64,000 nt of DNA from Varroa destructor (GCF_002443255.2 NW_019211455.1:16626780-16690779); one strand, 5' to 3'; counted from the stretch's first letter, positions 12,289-25,621 are shown. Notes: generated by a model from the letters alone, not told the origin. Program-made: numbers and translations.

Positions 12289-14078
12289 CTAATGACCTCA
12301 ACTAATCTTCAACACCCCGATCTCATTTCTTAAAATTCACTTGCGCCTAAGACCTTCTGGCCTAATGTTTATACTGTTTTCGATAAATTTTCGTAGCGTG
12401 TGACCTTTTAAGGATAAAGGCTTGACCATTAAATGTTTGAGACTAGAAGTGTTTTTTTTAAACCCATCTTTCGCAGAAGTTTCTGGAAGACCAGAATATT
12501 TATCAATCAAATGTTATCAGCTAGCGGCGCATCGTTAAAAAATTCGGTGAGATGCGTTTGTAACAACCTAATAAATACGAACCTGAGTACGTTTTTTCAT
12601 CATAACCTTGACCATACCATTTACTTGTTGTGTGCGAATGCTGTTTTGAGACAGTTCCGTAATCAGTCATTGATTGAGCTTCTTGAAATATAGACATTGT
12701 CCTAATAAAAACGAACTTCGTCGCCCAATTTGAGGTAAAAATCAGAAAGTGCTGCCTACACAGGGATCTGTTACAAAGTGCGTACGGCTCACGGAATCAT
12801 TGTCACAAGCGTTTTCCTTGTTTCATTTTCTACCTTTCCACATTGGTATACCGCAATAGGACAAGACTTCCTAGTATTTAGCTTAACCCGTTTGGGTTGC
12901 GCTCCTATATAAAACTCTCCTTCCGCCTTAGCCCTATGTTAGCTGGGGAACAGTAAAATCTCTCCAGATTGTAAATTTGATTCAATACAGGTGCCCTATA
13001 CACAGGACCCGTTCAAGGGGGAAGGGCAAACGTCAGTCAGAAACATGAAGGTATTCGTAAGATTCGAAAGGTAGGTGGATGAAATCAAAGATAATATCCT
13101 GCAGGCGACGTTTCAAAGTCTGCTTCAGTTTGCCGCGTCGAAGCATCTCTCATTCTCAGCAGCTCCTCTCACTTTTATACGAGCTCGAGCTGTGCAGTAT
13201 TGAGCATAATGTCGATATTACTCTACGAAAATCTAGATAAGGCCGCGGGGTCGAGCGCTTGGATTGCTTCGAACTATTTCGAATGGTGTTGCTTACTGTG
13301 CTTAATAAGATTAACAGCTCTGCAGGATAAACGAAGATAGTATAGAAAGCAAGACTTCAAAAAAAAAAATACCTATTATTTAAGCTGCTTGTCCACAAAT
13401 TTCTTTTAAATATGATGCAGTAATAGTAATAAAAACAGCGATGACAATCGACATTTGTTGCTGCTTCTGTATTAGTAATGTTATGTTTGGCTCGTAATTG
13501 TATTAGATCCCTTACCATTTTCGGATAATGTAACCTTTTTTCGTCAAAGTAATTATTTCATGTAAAAGCGTAATGTTTAACTTACATGCAACCAAATCTA
13601 TATCTATATACATTTAATTAGAATACACTTATAATACTGAATGGAAGGAACGTAAAGTATGTGGGCGATAGCCAATAAAATGGGTATGATGAGTTTCGCG
13701 TTAGGCACGAAGGATTGGCCTGGCTCGGAACGGTAACGTTATTTGTTTGAATCTACCTGCAACAGTACCCCAAGTGACGTAATAACCTAATACTATTACA
13801 GTATTAATCGAATTCATCTCAAAATATTTTAACTGGTTTGGCCTATATAAACAGGACAATAGCAGAACCCTCGATGGCTGCACCGTGATTCAGTAACTAT
13901 TCTTATTAACTTCCTATAACCACCTATAATTTGCAGTTAGATCGAAGTTCACGAACAATTGAACAAGGTATACGAAAACACTGGTTTTACAAATAGCCAG
14001 CGACGATAATACACACGAGTATCTGTACACAAATATCTGTCTGGTTATTACGCGAACCTATAACCGTATTGGGTTTAT
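12289..14078. other. No gene recognised
   Basis: AT-rich. A TATATAAAACTC sequence near 12905 resembles a TATA box, but only a six-codon ATG frame follows. An 86-codon plus frame at 12433-12693 has no other support. Confidence 0.55.
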
Positions 14079-14378
14079 TCACCGACTAAAGTCAAAAAGG
14101 TCCAGGAACCTTGTAAGTACACATATAAAACTGTAGGTAAGTTGATGCTGTTCAGGACACAACGGCTCTAAAATGCAGCGAATCCTACGAAGTTCTTCAT
14201 TTGCCCTCAACGCCCTTTGTAGCTGTACCCAGTTAGAAACGAACGGAGCAGAGTACTTTCTCGCAAAATGCCAGTCCTCGAGGCTCTGTAAAAGGACCTC
14301 GTATAGGAGCAAAAAAGGAAACCGGGATGGGCGTAATCGATAGGTTATAAACAAAGAGCCATCAACAAAAAATATTAA
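14079..14378 (-). CDS. Exon-like frame with faint RhoGAP resemblance
   Basis: A 99-codon open frame ends with TGA and has no convincing ATG at its start, as expected for an internal or last exon. Residues about 13-35 read YRLRPSRFPF then LLLYEVLLQSLEDW, recalling the RhoGAP segment LRELPEPLFPFxLYE. Residues about 68-92 read IRCILEPLCPEQHQ then LTYSFICVLTRFLDL, recalling LPxxNxxxLxxLxxFLxxV. The spacer between the two blocks is longer than usual and the RELPEP core is poorly kept. The Arg-finger part of the domain is not in this frame. A good acceptor-like tract (pyrimidines then ACAG) ends at 14286, inside the frame. It could be one exon of a RhoGAP protein, a decayed copy, or chance. Only a profile search can decide. 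Confidence 0.22.
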   Translation of the reverse strand, partial: LIFFVDGSLFITYRLRPSRFPFLLLYEVLLQSLEDWHFARKYSAPFVSNWVQLQRALRANEELRRIRCILEPLCPEQHQLTYSFICVLTRFLDLFDFSR

Positions 14379-17300
14379 TTATATTATTTCTGGGCACGAC
14401 GGGATGCTGCTTTCAACACGCTCCTGTTGATTCCCAAAGCGATAGACAACGGGAAGTTTAATTCTTTACCAACCAGGTGACAATGGTGGATGAAACGGGT
14501 ACTAAACACCTCGAGGACGGCGGATAAGTTGTAGGAACGCATTAGTTATAACAGTCAAAATGTCAGGACAAAGTGTCCGTCGAACGCACTGAAAAAGATT
14601 TTTAAGGTAATTAAAAAGTTATGGTTCAAACTGATCCAGGTGGCGTGTTTTTTGGCTCCATGAACAAAGGATGCTGATTATGAGGGTCTGTTTATGGGCG
14701 TCGTATTAACCATTACGTCTTTGCTAATTGTAGTCCATGTTGTTATGAGCGGGAAATGACGTCAAGGAAGTCCGAATACAGGGTACCTCTATCAACAACA
14801 GTCTTTGCGTCGTGTCAATCTAAGTAGAGTTGAAGTAAAGGAATTAGATACGGATTAAAATTCTATTCATCGGCATACTCCCTCTAGAAACAGTAACTTC
14901 ATTACTAATCTGATCAAACCGGCCGGGACCAGCGCCATTCACACGTGTTAATTGATTGATACTAGGCTTGACTAGGTAGATATTAGGAGATCCGTAAATA
15001 ATTTGAAATTAGATCTTAAGAACCGAAAGTGTTGCTGATTTCTCAGTGTCTTCTATAAAATGCGCTAGACCACTAGTTCATATATGTATATAAACTAAAC
15101 ACAACAACGGTTACCCTAGAGAGTTCGCGATCCTTAACATGCTTACCTGTGCAAATTTTTAAAAGGTAGGTGCGGTGCGTTTATGCTCTTCAGAAGTCAT
15201 AGATAAGACTGGTAGACATTTCTTTTTATAAAATAGCATATTAGCAGTATGACGTGACTGTCTACTTTGTGTCAACCAACAAAGAGATGTCAAGACCTTG
15301 TTTTGAAAATTGCGATTTCCTTCAAGGCGAGGTGTGCACAATAAATAGGTAGAATTTTCCCAACTATTTTAAGCTTCTAGCCTTTTCTAGTCGTATAGAG
15401 TATTTACGCATCCGTATTATAGTTCAGCAAAATTCTGCTTTATATCAGACCTTAATGGACACCTTTTTTTTTTCTTTTCATACAGTTCTCACCCCATTTA
15501 AATAGTACAGCAAAATAGTTCAAGACGACGACAGTGCCGAACCGGTCGATTCTCCTTTCGGTATCATCCCTAACATCTCGTCGAAAAAAGGGAACAATCT
15601 AGAGAAAAATGGCAGTCCTTCTATTGATAGCTGTCTCCCAAGCGGAGGCGCGATCCTCCCAGCGAAAATTGGCCGCCGGATTCGCTTTCTTCTCTGATCA
15701 TCTCTGACCGCCCTGCGGCCGATCAGCCAGCAAACGTCTACGGCATCCGTAGAACTCTATCCGCTTGCACAACCAACGGCGGACCGGCATCGGCGCCAAC
15801 CAAACTGGTGTCCGCTTTTGGTGTGCTTGACCGGGCCTGGCCTGGACTGCTTGGCAGGCTTGCTAAGGCTCCTACTAGGCTTTTCTACTGTAGAAGCAAA
15901 AGGATCACGATCGGAGCTAGGGTGACTGTGTCGATGTGGGTGGATCGTTGGCGAAGAAATATTGTATTTGGCAATCTACCACAGCCGTCCAGTCCCAGAA
16001 ACAGCCCAGAGTCAGCAGTGTTAGCTGTGAGAGTAGGAGCAGCAACGACGAAGCCAAGGCGATTTCAGCGTTGCTGCCGACCCGCGCCTATTGCCAGTAA
16101 TCGCAGTAGCCGTCAGGATAAAAACATCCCTTGGGGCGATATCCATTTAGCCAGCAAACAGACTTCGCCATTTTTATATCACCGACTAGAATTTTCCCGA
16201 AGCCAGCCGTAGCGGTAGAAACTCCCTTAAACGTTTCTCGGAGGAGCTTTATTCCCGTAGTTGTCGGCGCTGGTCCTTTAGACTCGAGCGTCTGACGTTG
16301 CCTTTACGCTCGGAAATTTGATGTGCGTTACTTTACCAATAGCATCAGCGAATTTCGATGCGTTGAAAAGGCTATGGCACGGATGAAAAGATAGGATAAA
16401 AAACATAATGTCAGAAGTCGCCGTTCGATGCTGAAGTATCTGGACGCTCTCGATCGTGCAGGCTGAACTGTTCAGCTTAGTAAAGTGATATGTGTACGTG
16501 GGATAGTGTTCTGTATTTAAGGTCCTGTATAGTACCAAAATGTATCTGAAAAAGAGGAACGGAACGGGGAGATTATCGACGCAACGGAATAAATACGCAC
16601 ATGTTGAATTCAAAAAGATGTGAGGGAGTTTAGCTTGATGTGCAATGCGGTAGCTGTGTAAAAATTAAAGATTTATCACCTATTCGTTTTGTTCAACTAA
16701 AGGCTATCTAATTTACGTTTAATATTAAGCCTGCCGGTTATGACTGATCGATAAGATATATTAGGCTCTTTTTTAATATGATGTGCAGGTGTTCTTACCT
16801 AGGCCATCTATCGGTTCTTATATAGTTTGTTATCGGTGTTATATAGTTAATTGGTTTTAGTAATTTATCGTGAAAGATCATTGGTTTCAGGACCTACGTT
16901 TAGTTCCGAAAAATTCAGGTAGACAGAAGGTCGAAGTCAGAGCCACGACATCCCCGAAACCATGTGTCTTCCTACGTTATTACGTCTTTCAGTGTTCACC
17001 ACATGAAGCTTATTACGAAGATATACGTTGCGTATTTGATACGCAGCTGTGCTTATTGTAAACGTACTTGTTTATATTAAACGTTTCAAAATAGGCTATT
17101 GTGTAGAATAAAATTCGCCATTAACGTCGCATCTATGTGATATTAGAATAACCTATAATTGGGTTAAAGACATTTACCTTGTCGAACCGTAAGGTTAGAT
17201 TCTACTTAATCGATCTCGGAGTAACGATATCAACTATATGTTATAAGGCAGTAAAATCGATCCAAATATCTTCTTCTTAAACTGTTCCTCAGACTTGGCA

Positions 17301-18291
17301 CGTTTAGAGACTATCACCTTATTCGGGAGCTTCGTTTGATTTCATTATTTGTTGAAAATATCCCTGATTCAAACCACCCCTTTTCGTTTCATCTCTAACG
17401 CCCGCGTAAATAAATTCTACATTCAAGGATAGCAGGGGCGAGGCCAAATTATGTTGTCTGTTTTACAGGGGTAGCGTATTGGCATCGTCGCGTAAATAAT
17501 TCGTGCTGCTTCCTGTTCATTTTGGCCAATCTTGTTTTCCTGAAGCACGACTAGTAGAGGCGCTTTCCAGAGCAGGGGCTTTGTGTGCCTCGTCAGCTAC
17601 TTAAGCTCTGCGGTGAGTTGGTCAGCCGAGTTGTGCCCTAACCAAGACGGGCTAAGTCCCGACCACGATCGCAGAGCGACATGTCAAACGTCAGACTCCC
17701 GAAAGGATCAAGGGAAAGTCGACTGCTGCTGAATCGACGGGAGGGAAGAAGGGGCTCACAACGTACATCTTTTCTTGTAGGCAATCGAATGTGCCTGCTC
17801 ATGCGTAGTCGGGATAAAAGATCGCCGTGAGATTATGATGCTGACCGTCTCTGGTCAAATCTTCGCCTTAGCGAACAGGTGCTTACGAGTGGTCTCTATT
17901 TACCAAACAAAAAAGAGCTATCGCTTAGATCCAAATTCGACCAGGTTAGTATTTACTGCTGCTGCCGCCGCCACCAAAGCTGTGGGTCTGAACAAAAACA
18001 GAACTTGTAAGCTAAGCAAGTGCTTATGGTTTCCAGAGCATTTTAAGGCGTCATTTGTAAATATTGCTATAGGAATGCTCCATTCTATTACACTTTCGGG
18101 CTGACTCATGGGCATGCTTAACGTGTTCTGTGGTTGTGCGCACATACGAATCACGAAACCCTAACATTATTACTAATCGATTTAAACGAAAATTCGTGGA
18201 AATTTTATATAGGTGATAAATCGTAATCACCCATCTTCTGGGTACAAACATTAATTGACCCAAATGACGTCTGAAACTTTGCTGCTGTGTA

Positions 18292-18307
18292 CCTATTAAT
18301 TAATAGG
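18292..18307. repeat. Perfect 16-bp palindrome
   Basis: CCTATTAATTAATAGG reads the same on both strands. The surrounding sequence is AT-rich and has no recognised gene. Confidence 0.85.
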
Positions 18308-18445
18308 ATTTTTATGCACGAAAAAAGCTTTAGCAGAAGATCGATCGTGCAAAAATACCGGTTAGCTTCCGTTTCCGTAAACGACCTTTGCTTTGGATCG
18401 ATACAACGTAAATTGATGTTGTTATGCTGGAAATTGAACTACTAA

Positions 18446-18507
18446 AATTGAGATAATTTTCTTTGAAAATTGAGATAATCTTCTTCTTCTACTCTAATTG
18501 AGATAAT
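18446..18507 (+). repeat. Three copies of AATTGAGATAAT
   Basis: Exact 12-bp copies lie at 18446-18457, 18468-18479 and 18496-18507. The first two share further flanking bases (AAAATTGAGATAAT then TTTC or CTTC), so part of the array looks like a local duplication. There is no known binding site that I can name with confidence. Confidence 0.8.
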
Positions 18508-19688
18508 TAGTTAAAGTATTTGTGTAACAGTTTTCGCTATCTGCTTTAGCAAACCGTTGAAAAGAACCAGGTTCTTATGAGTCTATCAATGGTAATCACG
18601 CGCTTTGGATAATTCCTAAATTATTTTAGAAAATACTATATGCGAAAACGCAAATACGAGTTGTAGGCCATCCTGTGATGCTCTCTGTCGGCCTTGTTAT
18701 AATATATATCCAACACTTCTTCTGGTTGTAACTTTGTTTCCATTAGAAGTTTAGCTCCAGTTCGAACTCCTAACGCATACAACACACCTGTGTGGATTTA
18801 TTGCAGGATTATAACAAAAGCCAATCCAATAGACATAAAGCAATATACGTTTGAGCGCTGCGAATGCATCAGTCCGCTGAAATTAGCTGCCATTGGAATA
18901 ACAGCGATTGTGACCTTGCAGGTTTGCAAAGAGCTTCCTTCCTAAGATTCTTGTTCAGTCAGGAGGAAGCGTTCGGAATCTCCCCAAATTAATGCGACCT
19001 ATTAGTTATCTAAGTTAAAGTTAGCATGCAAGGCATTGAGTTTCTTTCAGGTAGATAGGCCCTAGCATGTGCCAAACGCAACTTGTTAAAGTTTAACAAT
19101 CATAGATAAGACAAGTCATTATTCTAATCATCGATTATTTGCCGTTCCTTCTCGGCTGAGGAAGTGGTGTCTCAAAATCATTCTCACCTCAAAACGCATA
19201 CTTCAGAAAAAACGGAAACTAACGACAATACCTATTCATTCGATTACACCAATACGCTTCGTAGATATAATTTCCACAGATACTTCATTCAAGTTCCGCA
19301 CTTCTGTTCAACTTTAACTTGAGTTGATTTGATTAATTCTGCTAACGAAATTTGCTTGCGACGTTCCGGCCTTGTAATAGCTGTAGCGCGGTCATCGCTG
19401 GTGGCCAGTGGCCGTTGGTCGGCGCCGTCCATGACTGTGCATTTGACGAGCTGATTAAAAGGTAGAGAAGACCTGCTAAGTCCCCGTGTCGTGCCAAGTT
19501 TTATGACAGTACAGCTTCTATATTATCGTCCATGAAAGGCAGCGCGCAGGCAAACGATGCGCGAAAGCCCGTCGTTGCAGCAACCGTCGACGGACCGAAG
19601 TCCAGTGATTGCTCTTCATCTGCAGCGAACTGCTCTCGTAACAACGACAGTGCCACTAATACCAAAAAGTCTTCTCAATCAACGTCCA

Positions 19689-19714
19689 ATATATATATAT
19701 ATATACATATATAT
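19689..19714. repeat. Interrupted (AT)n microsatellite
   Basis: An AT dinucleotide array of about 26 bp with a single C interruption. Confidence 0.9.
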
Positions 19715-22700
19715 TACTCCATTAGCGTCGTCGGTATCTGCGACATGCATTAAGCGGAACAGACGAGGCAAGTAAATCCGCGATGGCGGGCACCAGCAAA
19801 CGTTACCTCGAGCGGCTTCACTAAAGGCGCTACCTCCACGGGCAATAACATAGTTTGCGACTTACAAGCTAGCCATACGAGGTTACCCTTTATCCTGCCC
19901 TAGTTTTTCAATGAGCAAGATCTAACTTAGTTGGGGTCGGTTTCATTTCAGCGACCTTTAATCTTTGAACCGATTGCTCTCTCACTTGCTCTCCGGTATT
20001 TGATCTGCAGGTTAACTGTAGTTTCACTTCTCCTGCTCCCAGGACTCTGTCGTCCTCAAATATGTTCGTGCATACAAATGTTTGAGCATATAAAAGAAGC
20101 AGCTGGTGGTTGCCAGTAAGAATTACCTCTGTTTAACTGGGAAACGTCGAAACTGGGAAAAATACTGAAAGATAGGGAAAATGGAACAAGAGAGGTACTT
20201 GGTTTGAGGCGGAGGAAAGAAAGCGGTATGAATGGCTTCGGGATGGAGCAGGGATCGGACTTAGTATAGTTGTAACATAAAATCTACGCCATTCCCTCAG
20301 CCCGGTCATACCGCACACAAACACACCTCCTGTTCGTTTTCATAAAAATTATACTACACGCGCGCACAACAGCCACTGCCACGGCCATTTTTGCTATTAG
20401 CCTAGCTAGCACTGTTAGCTACTTGCGATTTTTGAGCTGGTCGACGTCGCTTCCGAGAGAGTAGGCAGGCGGCAAATAGTAATGATAATCCAAGTGTAAT
20501 TTCACAGGAGCAGGCCTTGCAGTTCCTTACAGCTTTGTGGTGTTTCTCCTTATTCTATCCTGCTGTCCAGGTTCGTTCCCCTCCTGGCCGAAAGACCAGT
20601 TCCACGTCCACGTGTCCTTTGACTATTTGGCACTCAACGCAATTTCGAGGCAATTCCTGCAGAACCTTTTCTTACTTTGCCTTCAACTTTCTCACCCTCC
20701 CGGCCATTGTTACCGGCAAGTCAGGCCCATTTCACGTAATAGCTATACCTATGATGTTGCAGTAATCGGTATTAAAGGTAAATCTCAGCTTCTGGAAAGT
20801 CGATCTCCGGCGAAAACTGATTTGTCTGTTATACTTATTTCGTGGAAGAAACGCTTTTTCACAGATTCATTTTATGTTCTGAACATTGAAGAAGTGCCTA
20901 ACCCTTTCTTTTCGTATCATTACGCATGCACAGGCTCTGTAATACTGTGCTACCAGCTGCAGGTTCACGTCCCACCCTGTCTAAGGCGAGACCGAGGGAA
21001 TGGGCCACTTACAGAGGGGGAAGAGTTCGTAATCAGAGCGTTTGGAAATGTTGGCTTTTTCAAATTTTGAATAGCTATGGAAAGCCCCCGTTTCCGCTTG
21101 CGTGCGCACATATATCTGAGAGAGGCGTTTACGTTGCATCTAGTCGAGTGTCCTTCTCGACTAGCGAATTTAGCGGCAGGAGCAGTTGCAAAGAAGCTAA
21201 GCGGCTATAAGTTTCGTGAATGCTGTCTCTCTCGAACTATATCGTAGGGTAGTGGTCTCGGCTCTAAAGCCACCGTTTCCCTTCCTCAAGCCTGCAACCT
21301 GCGTTGCCAGGAAGCTGCGAAAGCTTTAAACCATTCTCAACTGCAGCGGCCGACGCCTGTATATGCTGACGGCGTCTGTTTAAAGCCAAACTTGCCTTTG
21401 TCTTTCGACGAAGTACACCTTCACTTCCATCGCTGCTTCAGCAGTTTCCCTGTTTCTTCCATTTCCACGCGTTCCCCCATATGCTAGAAACCTTACCCCC
21501 TACTTAATCTACGCACAACGCCAATTTCCCTCTATGTACAAGCTGCCTCTCTGACCCGCTTTAGACACACGGTGGATGGTAGCCGTTTACTAATAAACCT
21601 GAACGTTTTAACAGGGCTTACAGTAGATCCTGAATTTGCCTGTTTCGCTGCCCTTGAAGCTGATAAATTGCCCCGTATTGCCAGTAAAATTCGTATATTT
21701 ATTTCCGTCGCGGTAAGCAGGTAACTGGACATTGCGTGTTAGACGTAGTTAACACAGCAGCGAAGTTCTAAGAACGTAACACGTTATATTTCATTAAGTC
21801 TATTACAGTAATGAAAAGCGTATTACCATCCGGTGATATTTAGCTAAAAAAAACAAAAATGACAATTGAGCATCGGAATTTATATCTTTAGTTCAGATAA
21901 ACTCTAAAACTAAGATAGGGATAATTTCGTAAGCAGTCGTAATTATGTTGTTAGCGAAACCTTCGATCGTAACTTAATTCTCTATGGCGCGGTAGCATTC
22001 AACTCAATTACGTTATCCTGTTTTAGATTCATGGTCCGTATATACCCTGTCAGATGGGATCCGGTCTGAAGTGCTTAGCTTGGGTTAGACTAGCATTTAA
22101 CGGCATAAAACATGTGCGTATTCTATCCTGGTACTAAAAATGAAAATTAAAGGATTCCTTTCGCTAGACATTGGTACAGAAAGTAGATAAAGCTGCTTTA
22201 TTTATAATTGAAAGGCAGCAAAATGTCATGCTCTTTGAAATATAGCAGTGGCAAATAATAAAGCGATAAAATCAATCGAACCAACGTAAAAGTTAAGCAT
22301 ATCCACTTTATGTGAAGATGTCTCGAGCTATATATACCGGCAGAAAATACGAAGGTATCAAAAAAAAAATATATATATAAAGAAACATGTACATAACTAT
22401 TTGTTTTTTAATAGAACCTAGATTATGGTGGAAATTTTTGGATCCTCTAACTGTGAGTTTATGCAAATAAAGAGTTCTAAACTACAGAACGTTGATTGTC
22501 CTGTCGTTTATTATTTTTGTCCTGCGATTATAGCAGTATTTAAAATGGTCTGTTACGCCTAGGCCTTTACATTGTTATTGGCACCCGCCGCCATCTCTTT
22601 CAATGGATAGATTTGCTTTCTTTGTAACTGTTGAGCTAAGCATATGGTTTATAGCGTCGTTATAAAATGCTCAACGCTTCACTAGTTACTGGGTTTTATT

Positions 22701-24330
22701 TGGGGTTTCAGTGCTCCTATTGCCGACCAGCCCGCTACGTTGACCGTCATCTTACAACGCTGCTCACTTATGTTTAATTGCCGCTGCTACACGCTTCTAT
22801 CAAGCGACACGGAACAGCCCCAATCATTGCGTGCAGTTTGCCTCGGCCCGTTCGAGGGGATTCACTTTGCCATTTTTTGCTATCTCTACCCTTCGCTCAT
22901 GTTCTATTCGCATACTGTCACAGACACGAAGCAGCCGTCTGCGCATGTCTTACTGCTGATGTTATTCAAGACACGTTTCTTCGTTAAGACAACTGCACTC
23001 CTGGGAGTTTGTTGGCAAAAACTCGACGTGGGCTTGGACAGTCCCCAGCGGTAGCGGAAAACCAGGGAACTACAATCGCTGTTAACCGCCGTGGAACGCC
23101 CCAAACAGCGACTTGCTACTAGAGAGCCGACTGCCCGCTTGCTCGACTGAGGCAACGGAACACAGCATCGGTATTCCCCAATAGGAAACGGGGTAATTCC
23201 GTTGCTGTAAACAGCCGTTCTAGAAGTAGTCACCGGTTATGGCAAAAGCGAGTGCGATGGCTTTAGAATCACCGGCGTTTGCGGTGCCTACCTACCTATG
23301 CGCTTGTCAACGAAATTTCCCAATACAAACCAAACCAGATGATTCGGCTTAATGCCACTAGTTCACTATTATTGTCATATATTTGTGTTGTGGTGAACCC
23401 TTTTTGTAGAGAAATGTACACCCAGATGAAGAGTACGTTAGATCCGTGTAGGAACTACTCCGCAGCCTCTATTTTTTGCTGTGTTACCATCTTCTTTTTG
23501 TGATAGCTGCTGTTGTGATTACCGCCACTAGCATCCCTTTAACATCTCTGATTTTACATATAGGTGCGCCTGAAGAAGGCAGCCGGGCGACTAAGGGCTC
23601 AGGCGGCTTGCATTCACGAAGAGTGGTCGCTTTGAATACGCCCAAGTTACGCGGGTTGTAAATTTGCATGTTCGCTAAAATTGCTTCACATCATACGATA
23701 GAGATACTCGTCGTTGACTTCGGCCTTCGTAGGCCATATTACTAGCGAAGGTGATGTGCATCGATCCATATGTGTGCGAGTACCTCAGACGATTTCCAGA
23801 ACTGCCTAAATTAGGGAAAAAATCCAATTTATAAGATTGAAGAGGAACGATCAAATATAGGCGGCAAGCTCATCTTTGAATATTGAATGTTGTGTAAATT
23901 TGCTTGAAGTTGCACGCTGCAGTGCCCGTACTAATATGGCCGATAAGTGTTTCCAATTCTATACCGAAAAATCTTAGCTCATAGACTGAATTTTCACTTT
24001 TTTAACACACCCAATGTGCTGCATCACCAAACAGGCCCAATCAAGCATGAGATATGCGATACCGAACATTTCATGAGGGAATTAATGTAATTTATAGAAG
24101 TGTATAGAGCTGATAAGTTAACTTTTCAGTATTCTGCAGCATTTTAATAAACCAGAGCACCGCTCGGCAATAATAAGAGGATTCCACTGCTTAACTTCAT
24201 TGCCTTGTGAATGTTTTTCGTCCTAGGTATTAGTAATATAGGACGGGTATGCCTAACTAGCAGTAACGTTCACGTACCGAAATGTTGAACTCACCGTACG
24301 TAATGCTTGATATTTATTTCAATGTCTATG

Positions 24331-24523
24331 TATACAGGATGGGGTAAGAAACTGTCAGACTGAAACGAATCTCATAATAGTTGAAAAGCCCTCGCTTGAC
24401 ATTTTTGCTCCTATTTTTTCAGCATTGAATTTTTTTTGTTGCTTTAGCAGATCTAGAAAGGGAAGCCTTAAAGTATCAAATAACTTTTCGAACTGTCGGG
24501 TAACTGTTGTTTCATCCTGTATA
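24331..24523. mobile_element. MITE-like element with 11-bp terminal inverted repeats
   Basis: The segment opens with TATACAGGATG (24331-24341) and closes with CATCCTGTATA (24513-24523), an exact 11-bp inverted repeat that includes a possible TA target duplication at each end. The 193-bp interior has no open frame of note. Size, TA flanks and termini fit a miniature inverted-repeat element mobilised by a Tc1/mariner-like transposase. Its termini do not obviously match either mariner relic in this window. Confidence 0.55.
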
Positions 24524-24557
24524 TAACTTGCTTTTACGCATACGTGTCAATAGATTT

Positions 24558-25106
24558 TTAGGCTATGTTATTACGAACTTCCCAATTCGTTATCCGCTGA
24601 CGGCGATGATCCAGTCGAATGCGGCGAGCGCATGCGTCTGTCCAGTGGGCTTTCTCGCCTATCCTGCCTTCTAGTGCGTGCACTATATCAAGTGCAAAGC
24701 GACTCCTTTCCACCAAAGTATCGAGTGTATCCGACATCTTCGAAGATCTATAGCAAGTAACTGACGCGATCGATTCCCGTAACGGTTTCACAGTCGGTAA
24801 AGCGCTTTGTATCACACAATATGACGTCTCAACCAGCTGCAGTGCGCACAAATACCGCCGTGATATTGGCACTTTTACTGATAAAATACGCATGTCCCTG
24901 TAGTATAAAAGCTGCATTGCCCGTTGCCCGTGTGTGTGGCTGTTATCGATGCAGCTGGCATCGTTGCTGATGTCGGCCTCGGCCTTCTGGCGCCCGTAAA
25001 CGGGAATGTCGATTTGGCTCGATGCTTCACTAGCAGCATTGGCAGTCTCAGAGGAATGCTCGTTGGCCTTTTGAATTGCCCCTCTTTTTTCCCCTATCCC
25101 CTTTAT
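24558..25106 (-). CDS. Unassigned 182-codon open frame without an early ATG
   Basis: The minus-strand frame runs from just after a TGA at about 25107 to a TAA at 24558. The first internal ATG is at 24917, which leaves 119 codons. The N-terminal part is Ala/Ser/Asn/Asp-rich with an RNY-like codon pattern (NEHSSETANAASEASSQ, KAEADISNDASCIDN). The C-terminal part is basic (DHRRQRITNWEVRNN). The opposite strand is also open over the first third, so strand choice is uncertain. Upstream, another frame continues in protein-like fashion (RWKTENNGSARAATG) after a purine homopolymer near 25095, which could hide a one-base frameshift. No domain is recognised. Confidence 0.2.
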   Translation of the reverse strand: MKGIGEKRGAIQKANEHSSETANAASEASSQIDIPVYGRQKAEADISNDASCIDNSHTHGQRAMQLLYYRDMRILSVKVPISRRYLCALQLVETSYCVIQSALPTVKPLRESIASVTCYRSSKMSDTLDTLVERSRFALDIVHALEGRIGEKAHWTDACARRIRLDHRRQRITNWEVRNNIA

Positions 25107-25521
25107 TCAGCCCCGTAGCCGCGCGAGCAGAGCCGTTGTTCTCGGTTTTCCACCGCTGTTACGGTCGTTCTGCCGTACAGTACTGAGAACCGGAGATATA
25201 TAATATATCGCACTCACCAGAGCCAGGGCTGCACCTCACTTCATTTTGGCCAAAACCCCACCAGCCTTTGTAGGGCTCTTTGTTGCCCCCTCTATCGTGA
25301 CGTCTACCCCCAACGGCGCATGTGCTTATTGTATTATCGTTCTATTGGCTGCTGTATCTGGTACAGTGGGAGGTAGTAGTTTTACTGATGGTGGCGCGAA
25401 GACATGCAACCGTGAAGTACGACTTTCGTTGCACATCGCCCCCACCGCAGCGTGCTATGCATAGCACAAAATATATACGGTTCGTATATGGGAGGCGTCT
25501 ATGTCTCTGTCCAACAATATG

Positions 25522-25621
25522 NNNNNNNNNNNNNNNNNNNNNNNNNNNNNNNNNNNNNNNNNNNNNNNNNNNNNNNNNNNNNNNNNNNNNNNNNNNNNNN
25601 NNNNNNNNNNNNNNNNNNNNN
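25522..25621. other. Assembly gap of 100 N
   Basis: Exactly 100 consecutive N characters, the conventional placeholder for a gap of unknown size. The gap directly abuts the probable 3' terminus of mariner copy 1. The left flank (up to 25521) is a more GC-rich stretch unrelated to the transposon. Distances and reading frames across this position cannot be trusted. Confidence 0.99.

Larger units (their letters stand above)
14379..24330. other. No gene recognised; alternating GC-rich and AT-rich stretches
   Basis: GC-richer stretches at about 15600-16250, 17560-17780, 19380-19640, 20380-21480 and 22700-23280 carry the longer open frames (134 codons at 15808-16212, 177 codons without ATG at 20537-21070). 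None shows a domain or a clean acceptor/donor pair. The AT-rich parts hold only short frames and the small repeats listed separately. Confidence 0.5.

Noticed and set aside
20537..21070. A 177-codon plus-strand frame
   Set aside because: It starts with GTG and has no internal ATG, domain or splice support.
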